Source: Streptomyces brevispora
GTDB lineage: Bacteria > Actinomycetota > Actinomycetes > Streptomycetales > Streptomycetaceae
Length of the DNA stretch: 64,000 nucleotides
Assembly: GCF_007829885.1 (NCBI RefSeq)
Contig: NZ_VIWW01000001.1
Span: 3,844,001-3,908,000 of the forward strand
Direction of reading: 5' to 3'
Shown here: piece after piece, positions 26,971 through 35,037 of the stretch
Layout of the letters: each line of letters starts with the position of its first letter
Position numbering within the stretch: position 1 is the stretch's first letter
The notes under the pieces: model-generated
What the model was told of the DNA's origin: nothing
The model's database searches: none
Seen by the model: the letters and a program-made list of their open reading frames with translations, nothing else
Translations under genes and position numbers: made by a program

Positions 26971-28298
26971 CAGCCTGCGTCCTCGACCTTCAGGCCGCGC
27001 TTCTTCAGCTCGGCGACCGTGGCGTCGTGCCCGGCCTTCACCGCGTCCTTGACGGTGGTGCCGCCGCTGGCGACCTTGCCGAACTGGTCCTTCATCGTGG
27101 TGTTCGTGGTGCCGGTCGTGGGGCCCCAGGTCCAGTTCTGGCCGATGGACGTCGCGGCTCCCTCGAACACCTGGTAGATGTCCTCGCCGCCGTAGAAGTC
27201 GGCGTCGAACGCCTTCTGCGCGACCGGGCGCAGGGATGCCGCGGCCGGGAAGGCGCTCGAGGTGCCGGACTCGATACGGGCCTTGATGCCGTCCTCGGTG
27301 GTCGACATCCAGGTGGCGAACTCGACCGCGGTCGCCGCCTTCTTGCTGGTCTTCGTCACCGCGAAGGTGGAGCCGCCGAGCATGCCGCTGGCCGGCTTCC
27401 CGTCCCAGCTGGGCATCGGGGCGACGGCCCACTTGCCGCCCTGTTCGGGCAGGGTGCCCTTGAGGACGCCCGCGCCCCAGGCCGCACCGAGGTAGCCGAC
27501 GGTGCCGCCGTTCTTGAGGGAGTTGGTCCACTCCGGGCTGAACGAGGCGTTGGCGCGGATCAGGTCGTCGTCGAGCAGACCCTGCCAGTAGTCGGCGACC
27601 TTGTTGGTGGCCGCGTCGGTGGTGTTGACCTTCCAGGTGTCGCCCTCGGGCTTGTACCACTGGGCGCCGGCCTGCCAGGCCATCGCCTGGAACGTGGTCG
27701 GGTCGTCGGGGAAGAACGTGCCGATGCGGGCCTTCTTGTCGGCCTTCTTGACCTTCTCGGCGGCCTTGCGGAAGTCGTCCCAGGTCTGGGGGACCTCGAC
27801 GCCGTACTTCTTGAACAGGTCCTTGCGGTAGTAGAAGGACTGCGGCGAGGCGTCGAAGGGGACGGCCCAGTTCTTGCCGCCGAGCGTCGTCAGTTCCACC
27901 GCCTGGGGCAGCAGCTTCTTCCTGATGTCCTCGGTGAAGTACGGGCCGATGTCCTGGAGCGCGCCCTGGCTGACGTACTCCGGGAGCTGCGGGTACTCGA
28001 TGGAGACCAGATCGGGGGCGTTGCCCGCCTTCACGGCGTTGGAGATCTTGGCGTAGCCGCCGGCGTTGCCGGACGGGATCTCCTCGTACACCACCTTGAT
28101 GTTCTTGTGCGAGGCGTTGAACGCGTCAACGACCTCCTTGGACCCCTTGGTCCAGCCCCAGAAGGTGATGCTGACGGGCTTTCCGTCGCTTCCGGCGGCG
28201 GACGTGTCGTCACCGCCGCCGCCACAGGCCGTGAGAACGGCGAGGGCAGTGGCGGCGCCGACTACGGCGAGGGACGTTCTGCTCGAACTGCGGCTCAC
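26970..28298 (-). CDS. Sugar ABC transporter substrate-binding lipoprotein
   Basis: This 442-residue family 1 extracellular binding protein has a lipoprotein signal with lipobox LTAC (Cys25) followed by a Gly/Asp linker and the mature start KPVSITFWGWTKGSKEV. Diagnostic stretches are FNASHKNIKVVYEEIPSG, WAVPFDASPQSFYYRKDLF and GGSTFAVTKTSKK. GTG at 28298 is chosen because AGGAGCC sits seven bases upstream; the ORF continues into the operator region but that is unlikely to be translated. It is the first structural gene of the operon, behind a TTGATC-N7-GATCAA operator. Confidence 0.92.
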   Translation of the reverse strand: MSRSSSRTSLAVVGAATALAVLTACGGGGDDTSAAGSDGKPVSITFWGWTKGSKEVVDAFNASHKNIKVVYEEIPSGNAGGYAKISNAVKAGNAPDLVSIEYPQLPEYVSQGALQDIGPYFTEDIRKKLLPQAVELTTLGGKNWAVPFDASPQSFYYRKDLFKKYGVEVPQTWDDFRKAAEKVKKADKKARIGTFFPDDPTTFQAMAWQAGAQWYKPEGDTWKVNTTDAATNKVADYWQGLLDDDLIRANASFSPEWTNSLKNGGTVGYLGAAWGAGVLKGTLPEQGGKWAVAPMPSWDGKPASGMLGGSTFAVTKTSKKAATAVEFATWMSTTEDGIKARIESGTSSAFPAAASLRPVAQKAFDADFYGGEDIYQVFEGAATSIGQNWTWGPTTGTTNTTMKDQFGKVASGGTTVKDAVKAGHDATVAELKKRGLKVEDAG

Positions 28299-28383
28299 AG
28301 CGAGGCTCCTGAACAGGCGGCGACATTGGCGTTGGCCGTGATCTTTGGACCAGCCGTGACCGAAGTCAAGAGCGAAAGAGCGA

Positions 28384-28402
28384 TTGATCGAAAAAAGATC
28401 AA
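28384..28402. promoter_or_regulatory. Operator of the sugar operon
   Basis: TTGATC-N7-GATCAA lies about 85 bases upstream of the binding-protein start and includes TGATCGAA. The same 8-mer occurs three times upstream of the regulator gene, so both are probably bound by that regulator. Confidence 0.6.
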
Positions 28403-28478
28403 AAGCGTTGCGTGTGGAGGCCGTGCGAAGGCGTGCGGGGACCACCCTCCGGATACGTGCGGACGTGCTCGGGAGCGC

Positions 28479-29564
28479 CTACGGAAGCGGCGCGCCGCAG
28501 GAGTCCCTGACCCGCAGCTGCGGGAGCAGCGTCAGGTGCCGGCGGGGCGCACCCGTTCCCTGGCCGAGCCGTTCCACCAGCAGTTCCGTCGCATGGCGGC
28601 CCACCTCGCGTTTGGGTGGTGCCACGGCGGTGAGGGGGGTGTCGGCGAGCGCCGCCACCTCGTCGTCGTACGCGATCAGCGCCAGGTCCTGCGGCACGCG
28701 CACGCCCAGTTCGGCCAGGCGCTGCACCACCTGGATGGCGTCCACGTCGTTGTGGATCAGCGCGGCCGTCGCCACGCCCGAGCCGACGGCCTCGCGAAGT
28801 GCCCGCACGGCCTCCTCGAACGCCTCCGGGGCCTGATCGGCCGGAACGGAATCGATCACGTCCTGGGGTGCGCGCAGTCCGAGCGCGGTCAGCGCGTCCG
28901 CGTATCCGGAGCGCACCGCGAGGGCGGTCGGGGAGTCCGCGCGGGCCATCAGCAGCGGCGCCCCGTGCCCGAGACCCACCAGGTGGCGCACGGCCAGCAG
29001 CACCCCGTGCGCGTGGTCCGAACAGACCCGGTCCAGGCCGTCCAGCGGGGAGCCCGCGGTGGGCCTGCGCTCCAGCAGGACGGTCGGCACGGGCAGCGAG
29101 CCGATCCAGTCGCCGAACGCGGAGGGGTCCCCCGGATGCTGCCAGCCGGGGGCGACCAGCAGCCCCTCGGCGCCCGCGGAGAGCAGCCCCTGGGTGCGGG
29201 CGTGGTCCTCCTGCGGCCGGTAGTCGGAGATCCGCAGGATCAGCCTGGCCCCCGCCCGGGCGGCGGCCTCGTGGGCGCCGCGGATCACCTCGGCGAAGTA
29301 GTAGGTCGCGGAGGGCGCGAGCATGCCGAGGACCAGGCCGCCGTCCGCGCTGCCGGGCCCTGCGGCGGGGGCGGCGGCCTGGGGCCAGGAGACCGAGCCG
29401 TGGACCCGGTCGAGCAGGCCGCGGCCGGCCAGTTCCTCGACGTCCCGGCGCACCGTGACGGGCGAGACCCCCAGCTGCGAGGCCAGGTCCGAGACCCGGG
29501 CGGAGCCCCGGTCCCGTACCAGCCCGAGCAGGCGGTCATGACGTTCAGCAGCACTCTCGCGCAC
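28479..29564 (-). CDS. Hybrid DeoR-type HTH / LacI-type sensor repressor
   Basis: The 361-residue regulator combines a DeoR-style winged helix (residues 1-60: RHDRLLGLVRDRGSARVSDL, QLGVSPVTVRRDVEELAGRG) with a periplasmic-binding-protein-like sensor domain typical of LacI/GalR factors (GLVLGMLAPSATYYFAEVIR, GLLVAPGWQHPG, IAYDDEVAAL). It probably senses the sugar or a derivative carried by the adjacent ABC system. The GTG has GAGGGGA upstream. It likely autoregulates through the TTCGATCA repeats upstream and represses the operon through the site near 28384. Confidence 0.88.
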   Translation of the reverse strand: MRESAAERHDRLLGLVRDRGSARVSDLASQLGVSPVTVRRDVEELAGRGLLDRVHGSVSWPQAAAPAAGPGSADGGLVLGMLAPSATYYFAEVIRGAHEAAARAGARLILRISDYRPQEDHARTQGLLSAGAEGLLVAPGWQHPGDPSAFGDWIGSLPVPTVLLERRPTAGSPLDGLDRVCSDHAHGVLLAVRHLVGLGHGAPLLMARADSPTALAVRSGYADALTALGLRAPQDVIDSVPADQAPEAFEEAVRALREAVGSGVATAALIHNDVDAIQVVQRLAELGVRVPQDLALIAYDDEVAALADTPLTAVAPPKREVGRHATELLVERLGQGTGAPRRHLTLLPQLRVRDSCGAPLP

Positions 29565-29643
29565 GGCGGCAGTCCCCTCGCAGTGTGTGGCCCGGCCCTG
29601 GGCCCGGCCGGAGCCGGAGCCGGTGTCCGACCCTAGACCAACG

Positions 29644-29698
29644 TGATCGAACGATGGGAGTTTCGATCATTCAAACGTAATCCATTGACGTTCGATCA
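29644..29698. promoter_or_regulatory. Operator cluster upstream of the regulator gene
   Basis: TGATCGAA (29644-29651) and TTCGATCA (29662-29669) form a perfect inverted repeat with a 10-base spacer. A third TTCGATCA lies at 29691-29698. The patch is AT-rich and about 80-135 bases upstream of the regulator start, as expected for an autoregulated promoter. Confidence 0.6.
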
Positions 29699-29721
29699 AT
29701 CCGAGTCCAGGATTTCCGGCG

Positions 29722-29904
29722 ATGCCGATCAGGCCGTTCCCGGCCCGTCCGAAGCCCCGGACCGACTTCCGGCTCGGCGCGGGTTCGCCCGCCCTTGCCG
29801 CCGGAGCCGTCATCGAGAACAACGGCGGCAAGGACTACTTCGGTAACAGGCTGAGGCCCGGCGCCCCCGACATCGGCGCCTACGCGGGCCGCGGCCTGCG
29901 CTGA
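29722..29904 (+). pseudogene. C-terminal relic of a right-handed beta-helix polysaccharide-lyase-like protein
   Basis: The short frame reads DFRLGAGSPALAAGAVIENN, then GGKDYFGNRLRPGAPDIGAY before its stop. This is the characteristic end of secreted parallel beta-helix proteins (SPAIDAG...GTDFFGNP...PDIGAYE). Nothing of the helix repeats precedes it, and the upstream side is the operator cluster, so only the tail of the gene survives. It suggests the neighbouring sugar transporter may once have been linked to a pectinase-like or similar extracellular enzyme. That link is inference. Confidence 0.6.
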
Positions 29905-29957
29905 CCACCCCACCCACGAGGGGCGGCGGCGCCGCGGGTGAGGTCGTAACCGACCGC

Positions 29958-30731
29958 TCACTGGGGTCCGTACTTGCGGCCTGTCTTGGAGGTCACCCCT
30001 CCGAGCAGGCCGCGCGGCGTCACCTTGACCAGCCCCATCAGCGCCTTGTACCGCGGGTCCGGAACCGAGACCGACTTGCCGCGCGCCAGGTCCGCGAGCG
30101 CCGCGGCCACCAGCTTGTCGGCGTCGAGCCACATCCAGCCCGGGATGTTGCCGGTGCCCATGCCGGCCCGCTGGTGGAACTCCGTCCGCACGAAGCCGGG
30201 GCAGAGCGCCATCAGCCGGACGCCCGAGCCCGCCAGGTCCTTGGCCGCGCCCTGGGTGAACTGCACGACCCACGCCTTGGACGCCCCGTACGTGCCGCGC
30301 GGCACGAACGCCGCCACCGAGGCCACGTTCACGACACCGCCCCTGCCGCGCTCCTTCATCCCGGCCGCGGCCGCCGACGTCAGCCGCAGCACCGCCTCGC
30401 AGTGCACCTTCAGCATGGCCAGCTCATCGGCCATGGGGACGTCCAGATAACGGCCCTTGTTGCCGAACCCGGCGTTGTTCACCAGCAGATCGACGGAGTG
30501 CAGACGATCGCTCAGCCGCGCCTCGACCGCCGCGATCCCGTCATCCAGGGACAGGTCCGCGGGCAGCACCTCGGCCTCGATGCCGTGCCGGTCGTGCAGT
30601 TCGGTGGCCTGCTCCCGCAGCCGCTCGGTGTCGCGGGCCACCAGGACCAGGTTGTGCCCCTCGGCCGCGAGCCGCCGCGCGAAGGCGGCCCCGATGCCCG
30701 CGGTGGCGCCCGTAATCAGTGCAGTCGTCAT
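29958..30731 (-). CDS. Short-chain dehydrogenase/reductase
   Basis: The 257-residue classical SDR has the cofactor motif TGATAGIG (residues 8-15), NNAG around 85, a catalytic Ser in NVASVAAF, and YGASK with the catalytic Tyr and Lys. RDTERLR after the second strand suggests NADP(H). The C-terminus (RYKALMGLVKVTPRGLLGG) resembles reductases annotated as acting on acyl or steroid-like substrates, but the substrate is not deducible. TAACGT seven bases before the ATG suggests a leaderless transcript. Confidence 0.88.
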   Translation of the reverse strand: MTTALITGATAGIGAAFARRLAAEGHNLVLVARDTERLREQATELHDRHGIEAEVLPADLSLDDGIAAVEARLSDRLHSVDLLVNNAGFGNKGRYLDVPMADELAMLKVHCEAVLRLTSAAAAGMKERGRGGVVNVASVAAFVPRGTYGASKAWVVQFTQGAAKDLAGSGVRLMALCPGFVRTEFHQRAGMGTGNIPGWMWLDADKLVAAALADLARGKSVSVPDPRYKALMGLVKVTPRGLLGGVTSKTGRKYGPQ

Positions 30732-30823
30732 ACGCGGCACGTTAGTGCCCCGCACGAACCTCCGGCCCACCCGTCCGCCGCCCGGACCCGACGGCCACGA
30801 ACCACCCCGTCGCCCCGTGATCC

Positions 30824-31534
30824 TCACGGTCCGTCGGACGGCGGCGGCGCGGGTACGGACGCGCCGTGCCGTGCCACGTACTCCCGTGCCTCGCCCAGCG
30901 GTACGGGGTGCAGCGCCTCCCCGGCCCGGAGCAGGAGCGGCAGCAGTTCCCGCCGGGTCGTCACGGCCCGGAACTGGAGCTCCACCGTGACGTCGTGGTC
31001 CGGCCGGTGAACGATCTCCACCGGGTCACCGGCCCGGATCGCGCCCGGCGTGATCACCCGCAGATACGCGCCGGGGGAGGCCGCCCGGGTGTACCGCCGG
31101 ACCCATCGCCTCTCGTCGAGGTGGCCCGCGAACGTACGGCACGGAATGCGGCCCGACGTGATCTCCAGGACCAGATCGGGACCGATCCGCCAGCGCTCGC
31201 CGATCAGCGCGCCCCTGACGTCCACCCCGCCCGTGGTCAGGTTCTCGCCGAAGCAGCCGTTGGGCAGCGGGCGTCCCAGCTCCCGCTCCCACCGGTCCAG
31301 CTCCTCGCGGGCGAAGGCGTACACGGCCTGGTTCGAGCCGCCGTGAAAACGCAGGTCACAGACCGCGTCGCCGGCCAGACCGCTGCCGCCGGCGCCCTCG
31401 GGGCCGGGGTCGCGGACCCGTACGGGACCGTCGACCGGGCGCTTGTCGATCCCGGTCGCGCCGCCCAGGGCGTCGGTGTGGGGCACCGCCACGGGCCGGC
31501 CCGTGTTCACGGTCAGCACTCGCCTTGCGTTCAT
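30824..31534 (-). CDS. MOSC domain-containing protein (YiiM-like)
   Basis: This 236-residue protein has the MOSC signature: DLRFHGGSNQAVYAFAREEL, LPNGCFGENLTTGGVD, and the conserved Cys in SGRIPCRTFAGHL. MOSC proteins handle sulfur activated by the molybdenum cofactor or detoxify N-hydroxylated bases (YiiM/YcbX). TAGCGT ends six bases before the ATG, indicating leaderless transcription. It is divergent from a LysR regulator, which is a plausible controller. Confidence 0.88.
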   Translation of the reverse strand: MNARRVLTVNTGRPVAVPHTDALGGATGIDKRPVDGPVRVRDPGPEGAGGSGLAGDAVCDLRFHGGSNQAVYAFAREELDRWERELGRPLPNGCFGENLTTGGVDVRGALIGERWRIGPDLVLEITSGRIPCRTFAGHLDERRWVRRYTRAASPGAYLRVITPGAIRAGDPVEIVHRPDHDVTVELQFRAVTTRRELLPLLLRAGEALHPVPLGEAREYVARHGASVPAPPPSDGP

Positions 31535-31570
31535 ACCCGCACGCTAACGACTATCGCCCCAAAGTAGCCC

Positions 31571-31583
31571 GCGAATAATTCGC
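31571..31583. promoter_or_regulatory. Palindrome between MOSC and LysR genes
   Basis: GCGAA-TAA-TTCGC is a perfect palindrome centred in the 80-base divergent intergenic region. A LysR-type regulator usually binds such a site next to its own gene. This is inference from position and symmetry. Confidence 0.4.
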
Positions 31584-31614
31584 ACCTTCCCCAAGAGTCC
31601 CTTATACTCGAAGG

Positions 31615-32505
31615 GTGATCGAAGCCCGTCATCTCCGTGTCCTGCGAGCCGTGTCCACGACCGGTTCCTTCTCCGCCGCAGCCCGCGAGCTGGGCTGCAC
31701 ACAGCCCGCGGTCAGCCAGCAGATGAAGGCCCTGGAGGCCTCCGCGGGCACCGCGCTGCTCATCCGGACCGGACGCGAGATGCGGCTGACACAGGCGGGC
31801 GAGGCCCTCGTGCGGCACGCCTCGGGCATCCTCGCCGGGCTCACCGCCGCCGAGGAGGAGGTCGCCGCCATCGCGGGCCTGCGGGCCGGCCGGGTCCGGC
31901 TCGTGTCCTTCCCGAGCGGCAGCTCCACCCTGGTCCCGGGCGCTCTCGCGGCGCTGCGGGCCGCCCACCCCGGCACCCGGGTCTCCCTGGTCGAGGCCGA
32001 GCCGCCCCACTCCGTGGAGATGCTGCGCGACGGTGACTGCGACATCGCCCTGGCCTTCCGGTACGGCACGCAGGGCGCCGAGTGGGACGACCTGGTGGTG
32101 CGCCCGCTGCTCACCGACCGGCTGATCGGTCTGCTGCCCGACGGACACCGCCTGGCCGGCCGGCCGACGGTGGGCATCGCCGAACTCGCGGGTGAACCGT
32201 GGATCGCCGGCTGCCCGCGCTGCCGCCGGCAGTTGGTGGAGGTCTGCGAGGAATCCGGCTTCACCCCCCGGATCGACTTCGCCACCGATGACTACCCGGC
32301 GGTGATCGGCCTGGTCGGCGCAGGGCTGGGGGTGGCCGTGCTGCCGGCGCTGGCGATCGAGTCGGTACGTCCGCGGGGCGCCCGGACCGTCGCCGTGGAG
32401 CCGGCCATCGAGCGCGAGATCGTCGCGCTGACCCTGCCCGATCTGGCGCGGGTCCCGGCGGTGGCGGCCACTCTGGACCAGCTGGCACTGACGGCCGCCC
32501 GCTGA
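31615..32505 (+). CDS. LysR-family transcriptional regulator
   Basis: The 296-residue protein has the N-terminal winged helix (HLRVLRAVSTTGSFSAAARE, LGCTQPAVSQQMKALE) and a periplasmic-binding-type effector domain starting near residue 90 (VRLVSFPSGSSTLVPGALAAL). A CPRC pair near residues 201-204 (AGCPRCRRQLVEVC) adds cysteines unusual for the family and might respond to redox. It is divergent from the MOSC gene. The effector is unknown. Confidence 0.88.
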   Translation: MIEARHLRVLRAVSTTGSFSAAARELGCTQPAVSQQMKALEASAGTALLIRTGREMRLTQAGEALVRHASGILAGLTAAEEEVAAIAGLRAGRVRLVSFPSGSSTLVPGALAALRAAHPGTRVSLVEAEPPHSVEMLRDGDCDIALAFRYGTQGAEWDDLVVRPLLTDRLIGLLPDGHRLAGRPTVGIAELAGEPWIAGCPRCRRQLVEVCEESGFTPRIDFATDDYPAVIGLVGAGLGVAVLPALAIESVRPRGARTVAVEPAIEREIVALTLPDLARVPAVAATLDQLALTAAR

Positions 32506-32606
32506 GCGGTCTGTCGGTGGCTCGGCTCCAGGTGGGCGGGCCTTCGCGCGGACCCCGTGTGGAGAAACGTTTTTGTCTTACGGCGGGGGTCGGCGTGCGG
32601 CAGGGG

Positions 32607-32939
32607 TCAGCCGTGCCCCGGGGGTGACGCGGAGCCCGAGTGGGCCGCCGCGATCAGCCGGTTGCGGGCCCGCCCCATGAGCTCCTCGCGCTCGTCCTCG
32701 GTCAGTCCGCCCCACACTCCGTAGGGCTCTCGTACCGCCAGCGCGTGCGCCGCGCACTCGGCGCGTACCGGACATCGCATGCAGACCTCCTTCGCGGAGT
32801 TCTCGCGGGCGCTCCGGGCAGCGCCACGCTCCCCCTCGGGATGGAAGAACAGCGAGCTGTCGACCCCACGGCAGGCCGCCAGCAGCTGCCAGTCCCACAG
32901 ATCGGCGTTGGGCCCTGGAAGGCGGGAGAAATCTGCCAT
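32607..32939 (-). CDS. whiD: Sporulation regulator WhiD (WhiB-like iron-sulfur protein)
   Basis: This 110-residue WhiB-like protein has the four cluster cysteines at 23, 53, 56 and 62 (AACRG, VCMRCPVRAEC). The helix GVWGGLTEDERE follows, then a basic tail (RARNRLIAA). The start MADFSRLPGPNADLWDWQLL and the position beside bldM identify it as WhiD, required for spore maturation in Streptomyces. Wbl proteins bind a [4Fe-4S] cluster and act with sigma region 4. GAGGAGA precedes the ATG at 32939. A palindrome lies 74 bases upstream. Confidence 0.93.
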   Translation of the reverse strand: MADFSRLPGPNADLWDWQLLAACRGVDSSLFFHPEGERGAARSARENSAKEVCMRCPVRAECAAHALAVREPYGVWGGLTEDEREELMGRARNRLIAAAHSGSASPPGHG

Positions 32940-33012
32940 TGCTTGTCTCCTCGAAACCATGCTGAGCCGGAAACGTCGTTGTCGTCCGTCGCTTGACCGT
33001 TGCCCATGACCG

Positions 33013-33037
33013 TACATCTACAGTGTTAGTAGATGTA
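33013..33037. promoter_or_regulatory. Palindrome upstream of whiD
   Basis: TACATCTAC-N7-GTAGATGTA has perfect 9-bp arms in an AT-rich island of the 415-base whiD-bldM intergenic region. It could be the operator for a developmental regulator of whiD. I see no match that lets me name the protein. The rest of this intergenic region holds the bldM promoter described separately. Confidence 0.55.
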
Positions 33038-33203
33038 AATATGACTGATTGCGAATCTAGTCACAGACACCAGCAAAAGGGAAGAAAACCCGCCAAATGG
33101 GGCATAACTTCCTGTGGAAGGTCCAGTCGACGGCTGGACGACCCGTGGCGCGCTCCTCCGTGCTCGCCTCCTCACGTAGAGTGCTGAACTCGGCTGCCCG
33201 ACC

Positions 33204-33231
33204 CGTAACTCTTTCGAGTGACCGTCGTTGA
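33204..33231 (+). promoter_or_regulatory. bldM promoter of the sigma-BldN type
   Basis: CGTAAC (33204-33209) and CGTTGA (33226-33231) with a 16-base spacer are the -35 and -10 elements recognised by the ECF sigma factor BldN at bldM p1. Transcription should start near 33238, giving a leader of about 115 bases. Confidence 0.85.
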
Positions 33232-33354
33232 GAGTGCGGAGGCGGTTGGCAGAGAAAGCGATCGGGCAGATGTCCGAGAGCGTCAACCGCACAGGTGACG
33301 ACTTGTAACAGCCTGGAGGCTCAAGGTGACGCGCATCAGCTTCGGAGGGCGGTC

Positions 33355-33966
33355 ATGACATCCGTCCTCGTCTGCGACGACTCCCCGCTTGCCCGAGAGG
33401 CGCTCCGTCGCGCGGTCGCGACCGTGCCCGGCGTCGAGCGTGTGACGACGGCGGCCAACGGCGAGGAAGTCCTCCGCCGCTGGGGTGCCGACCGTTCGGA
33501 TCTGATTCTGATGGACGTACGCATGCCCGGTCTGGGAGGTGTGGAGACGGTCCGCCGACTGCTCTCCGCCGACCCGGGGGCGAGGATCATCATGCTGACC
33601 GTCGCCGAGGACCTGGACGGCGTCGCGCTCGCGGTCGCCGCCGGGGCCCGCGGCTATCTGCACAAGGACGCCTCCCGGGCGGAGCTCCGGGCGACCGTCA
33701 CCCAGGCGCTGGCCGATCCGACGTGGCGGCTCGCCCCGCGCCGGCTGCGGTCCGCCGAGATGGGTGCGGCGCCCACGCTCACGGCGCGTGAGATCCAGGT
33801 GCTCGAAGGGATGAGCCACGGCCGCTCCAACGCGGAGATCGGCCGTGAGCTGTTCCTCTCCGAGGACACGGTGAAGACACACGCCAGGCGTCTGTTCAAG
33901 AAGCTCGGCGCCTCGGACCGGGCGCACGCCGTCGCGCTCGGTTTCCGTTGGGGCCTGGTCCGTTAG
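33355..33966 (+). CDS. bldM: Developmental response regulator BldM
   Basis: BldM is an orphan atypical response regulator that drives aerial hypha formation and sporulation genes, alone or with WhiI. The 203-residue length matches. The receiver domain has Asp8, Asp9 and the conserved Asp54 (LILMDVRMPG). The C-terminal LuxR/NarL helix-turn-helix reads SNAEIGRELFLSEDTVKTHA and RRLFKKLGASDRAHAV. GGAGGG precedes the ATG. It is divergent from whiD and preceded by a BldN-type promoter. Confidence 0.96.
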   Translation: MTSVLVCDDSPLAREALRRAVATVPGVERVTTAANGEEVLRRWGADRSDLILMDVRMPGLGGVETVRRLLSADPGARIIMLTVAEDLDGVALAVAAGARGYLHKDASRAELRATVTQALADPTWRLAPRRLRSAEMGAAPTLTAREIQVLEGMSHGRSNAEIGRELFLSEDTVKTHARRLFKKLGASDRAHAVALGFRWGLVR

Positions 33967-34241
33967 GACGTGTCCGCGGCCTGGGCCTGCCCATGGACGC
34001 GGTGGATCCGTCCCCCGCCCGCACGCCGGCGGGCGGGGGACGGCCCGGTCCGGGCCGGGATCGCACCAGGGCCTGTTCCGGGCCCCGCCCGTCGTGCGGC
34101 GTCCGGCGCGCACGCTCGTGGCGCAGCCGAATCGCCGGTGTCCCCTTCCCGGTATGTGACGCTTCCCGGCGGATGACGCATCCTTGAGATGTGGAGTTCC
34201 TTGGGAACGATTCGGCCGAGCGGAATGGGAGGGCTCAAGGC

Positions 34242-34907
34242 ATGACTTCCGGCGCGGCCGCTCATAACGCTTCAGTGCACAACTACGGACACGGTGCCGC
34301 GGATGACGCGGCGTCGAGGCACCATGGTTCGATGCGCGACGAAGGAACGACGGTGATCGGTGCTCTGGTGCACCGCGCCGTCGAGGGCGACGCGCAGGCC
34401 ACCCACGATCTGCTGGCCCATGTCCACCCCCTGGCGCTGCGCTACTGCAGGTCCCGGCTGAGCCGGCTGCCCGGTGATGCTCGCCACTTCGTGGAGGACC
34501 TGGCGCAGGAGGTCTGTGTCGCGGTGCTGATGGCACTGCCCCGGTACAAGGACACCGGCAGACCCTTCGAAGCCTTCGTCTTCGCCATCGCCGGCCACAA
34601 GGTGGCCGATCTCCAGCGGGCCGCGATGCGGCACCCCGGATCGACCGCCGTGCCCTCCGACGAGATGCCTGAGCGGCCGGACGATTCACTCGGGCCCGAG
34701 GAGCGCGCGCTGCTCAGCAGCGATGCGGCCTGGGCCAAGAGGCTCCTCGCCAACCTCCCGGAGAACCAGCGCGAGCTGCTCGTCCTGCGCGTCGCGGTCG
34801 GACTGACCGCCGAGGAGACCGGACAGCTGCTGGGCATGTCGCCGGGCGCGGTCCGGGTCGCCCAGCACCGTGCGCTGAGCCGGCTGCGGGCCCTCGCGGA
34901 GCAGTGA
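34242..34907 (+). CDS. shbA: ECF sigma factor, ShbA-like
   Basis: The 221-residue sigma factor has region 2 (DLLAHVHPLALRYCRSRLSR, FVEDLAQEVCVAVLMALPRY) and region 4 (LPENQRELLVLRVAVGLTAE, ETGQLLGMSPGAVRVAQHRA). Its place between bldM and guaB matches the conserved ECF gene that in S. griseus (ShbA) transcribes hrdB, the principal sigma gene. GGGAGGG precedes the ATG at 34242. A later ATG at 34332 (MRDEGTTVIGALVHRAVEGD) is a possible alternative start, since the first 30 residues are low-complexity. No anti-sigma gene is adjacent. Confidence 0.8.
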   Translation: MTSGAAAHNASVHNYGHGAADDAASRHHGSMRDEGTTVIGALVHRAVEGDAQATHDLLAHVHPLALRYCRSRLSRLPGDARHFVEDLAQEVCVAVLMALPRYKDTGRPFEAFVFAIAGHKVADLQRAAMRHPGSTAVPSDEMPERPDDSLGPEERALLSSDAAWAKRLLANLPENQRELLVLRVAVGLTAEETGQLLGMSPGAVRVAQHRALSRLRALAEQ

Positions 34908-35037
34908 GCCCGCAGCCGGTCGCGGGCCCCGTAGGAAGGTACAGAACCTCCGGGTGATCTTGCTCGTGGAATGAGACACGCACGGAGGCCGTTAGCATGG
35001 ACATCCGCACCGATCAAGGCCATTTGGGGAAGGTGTC

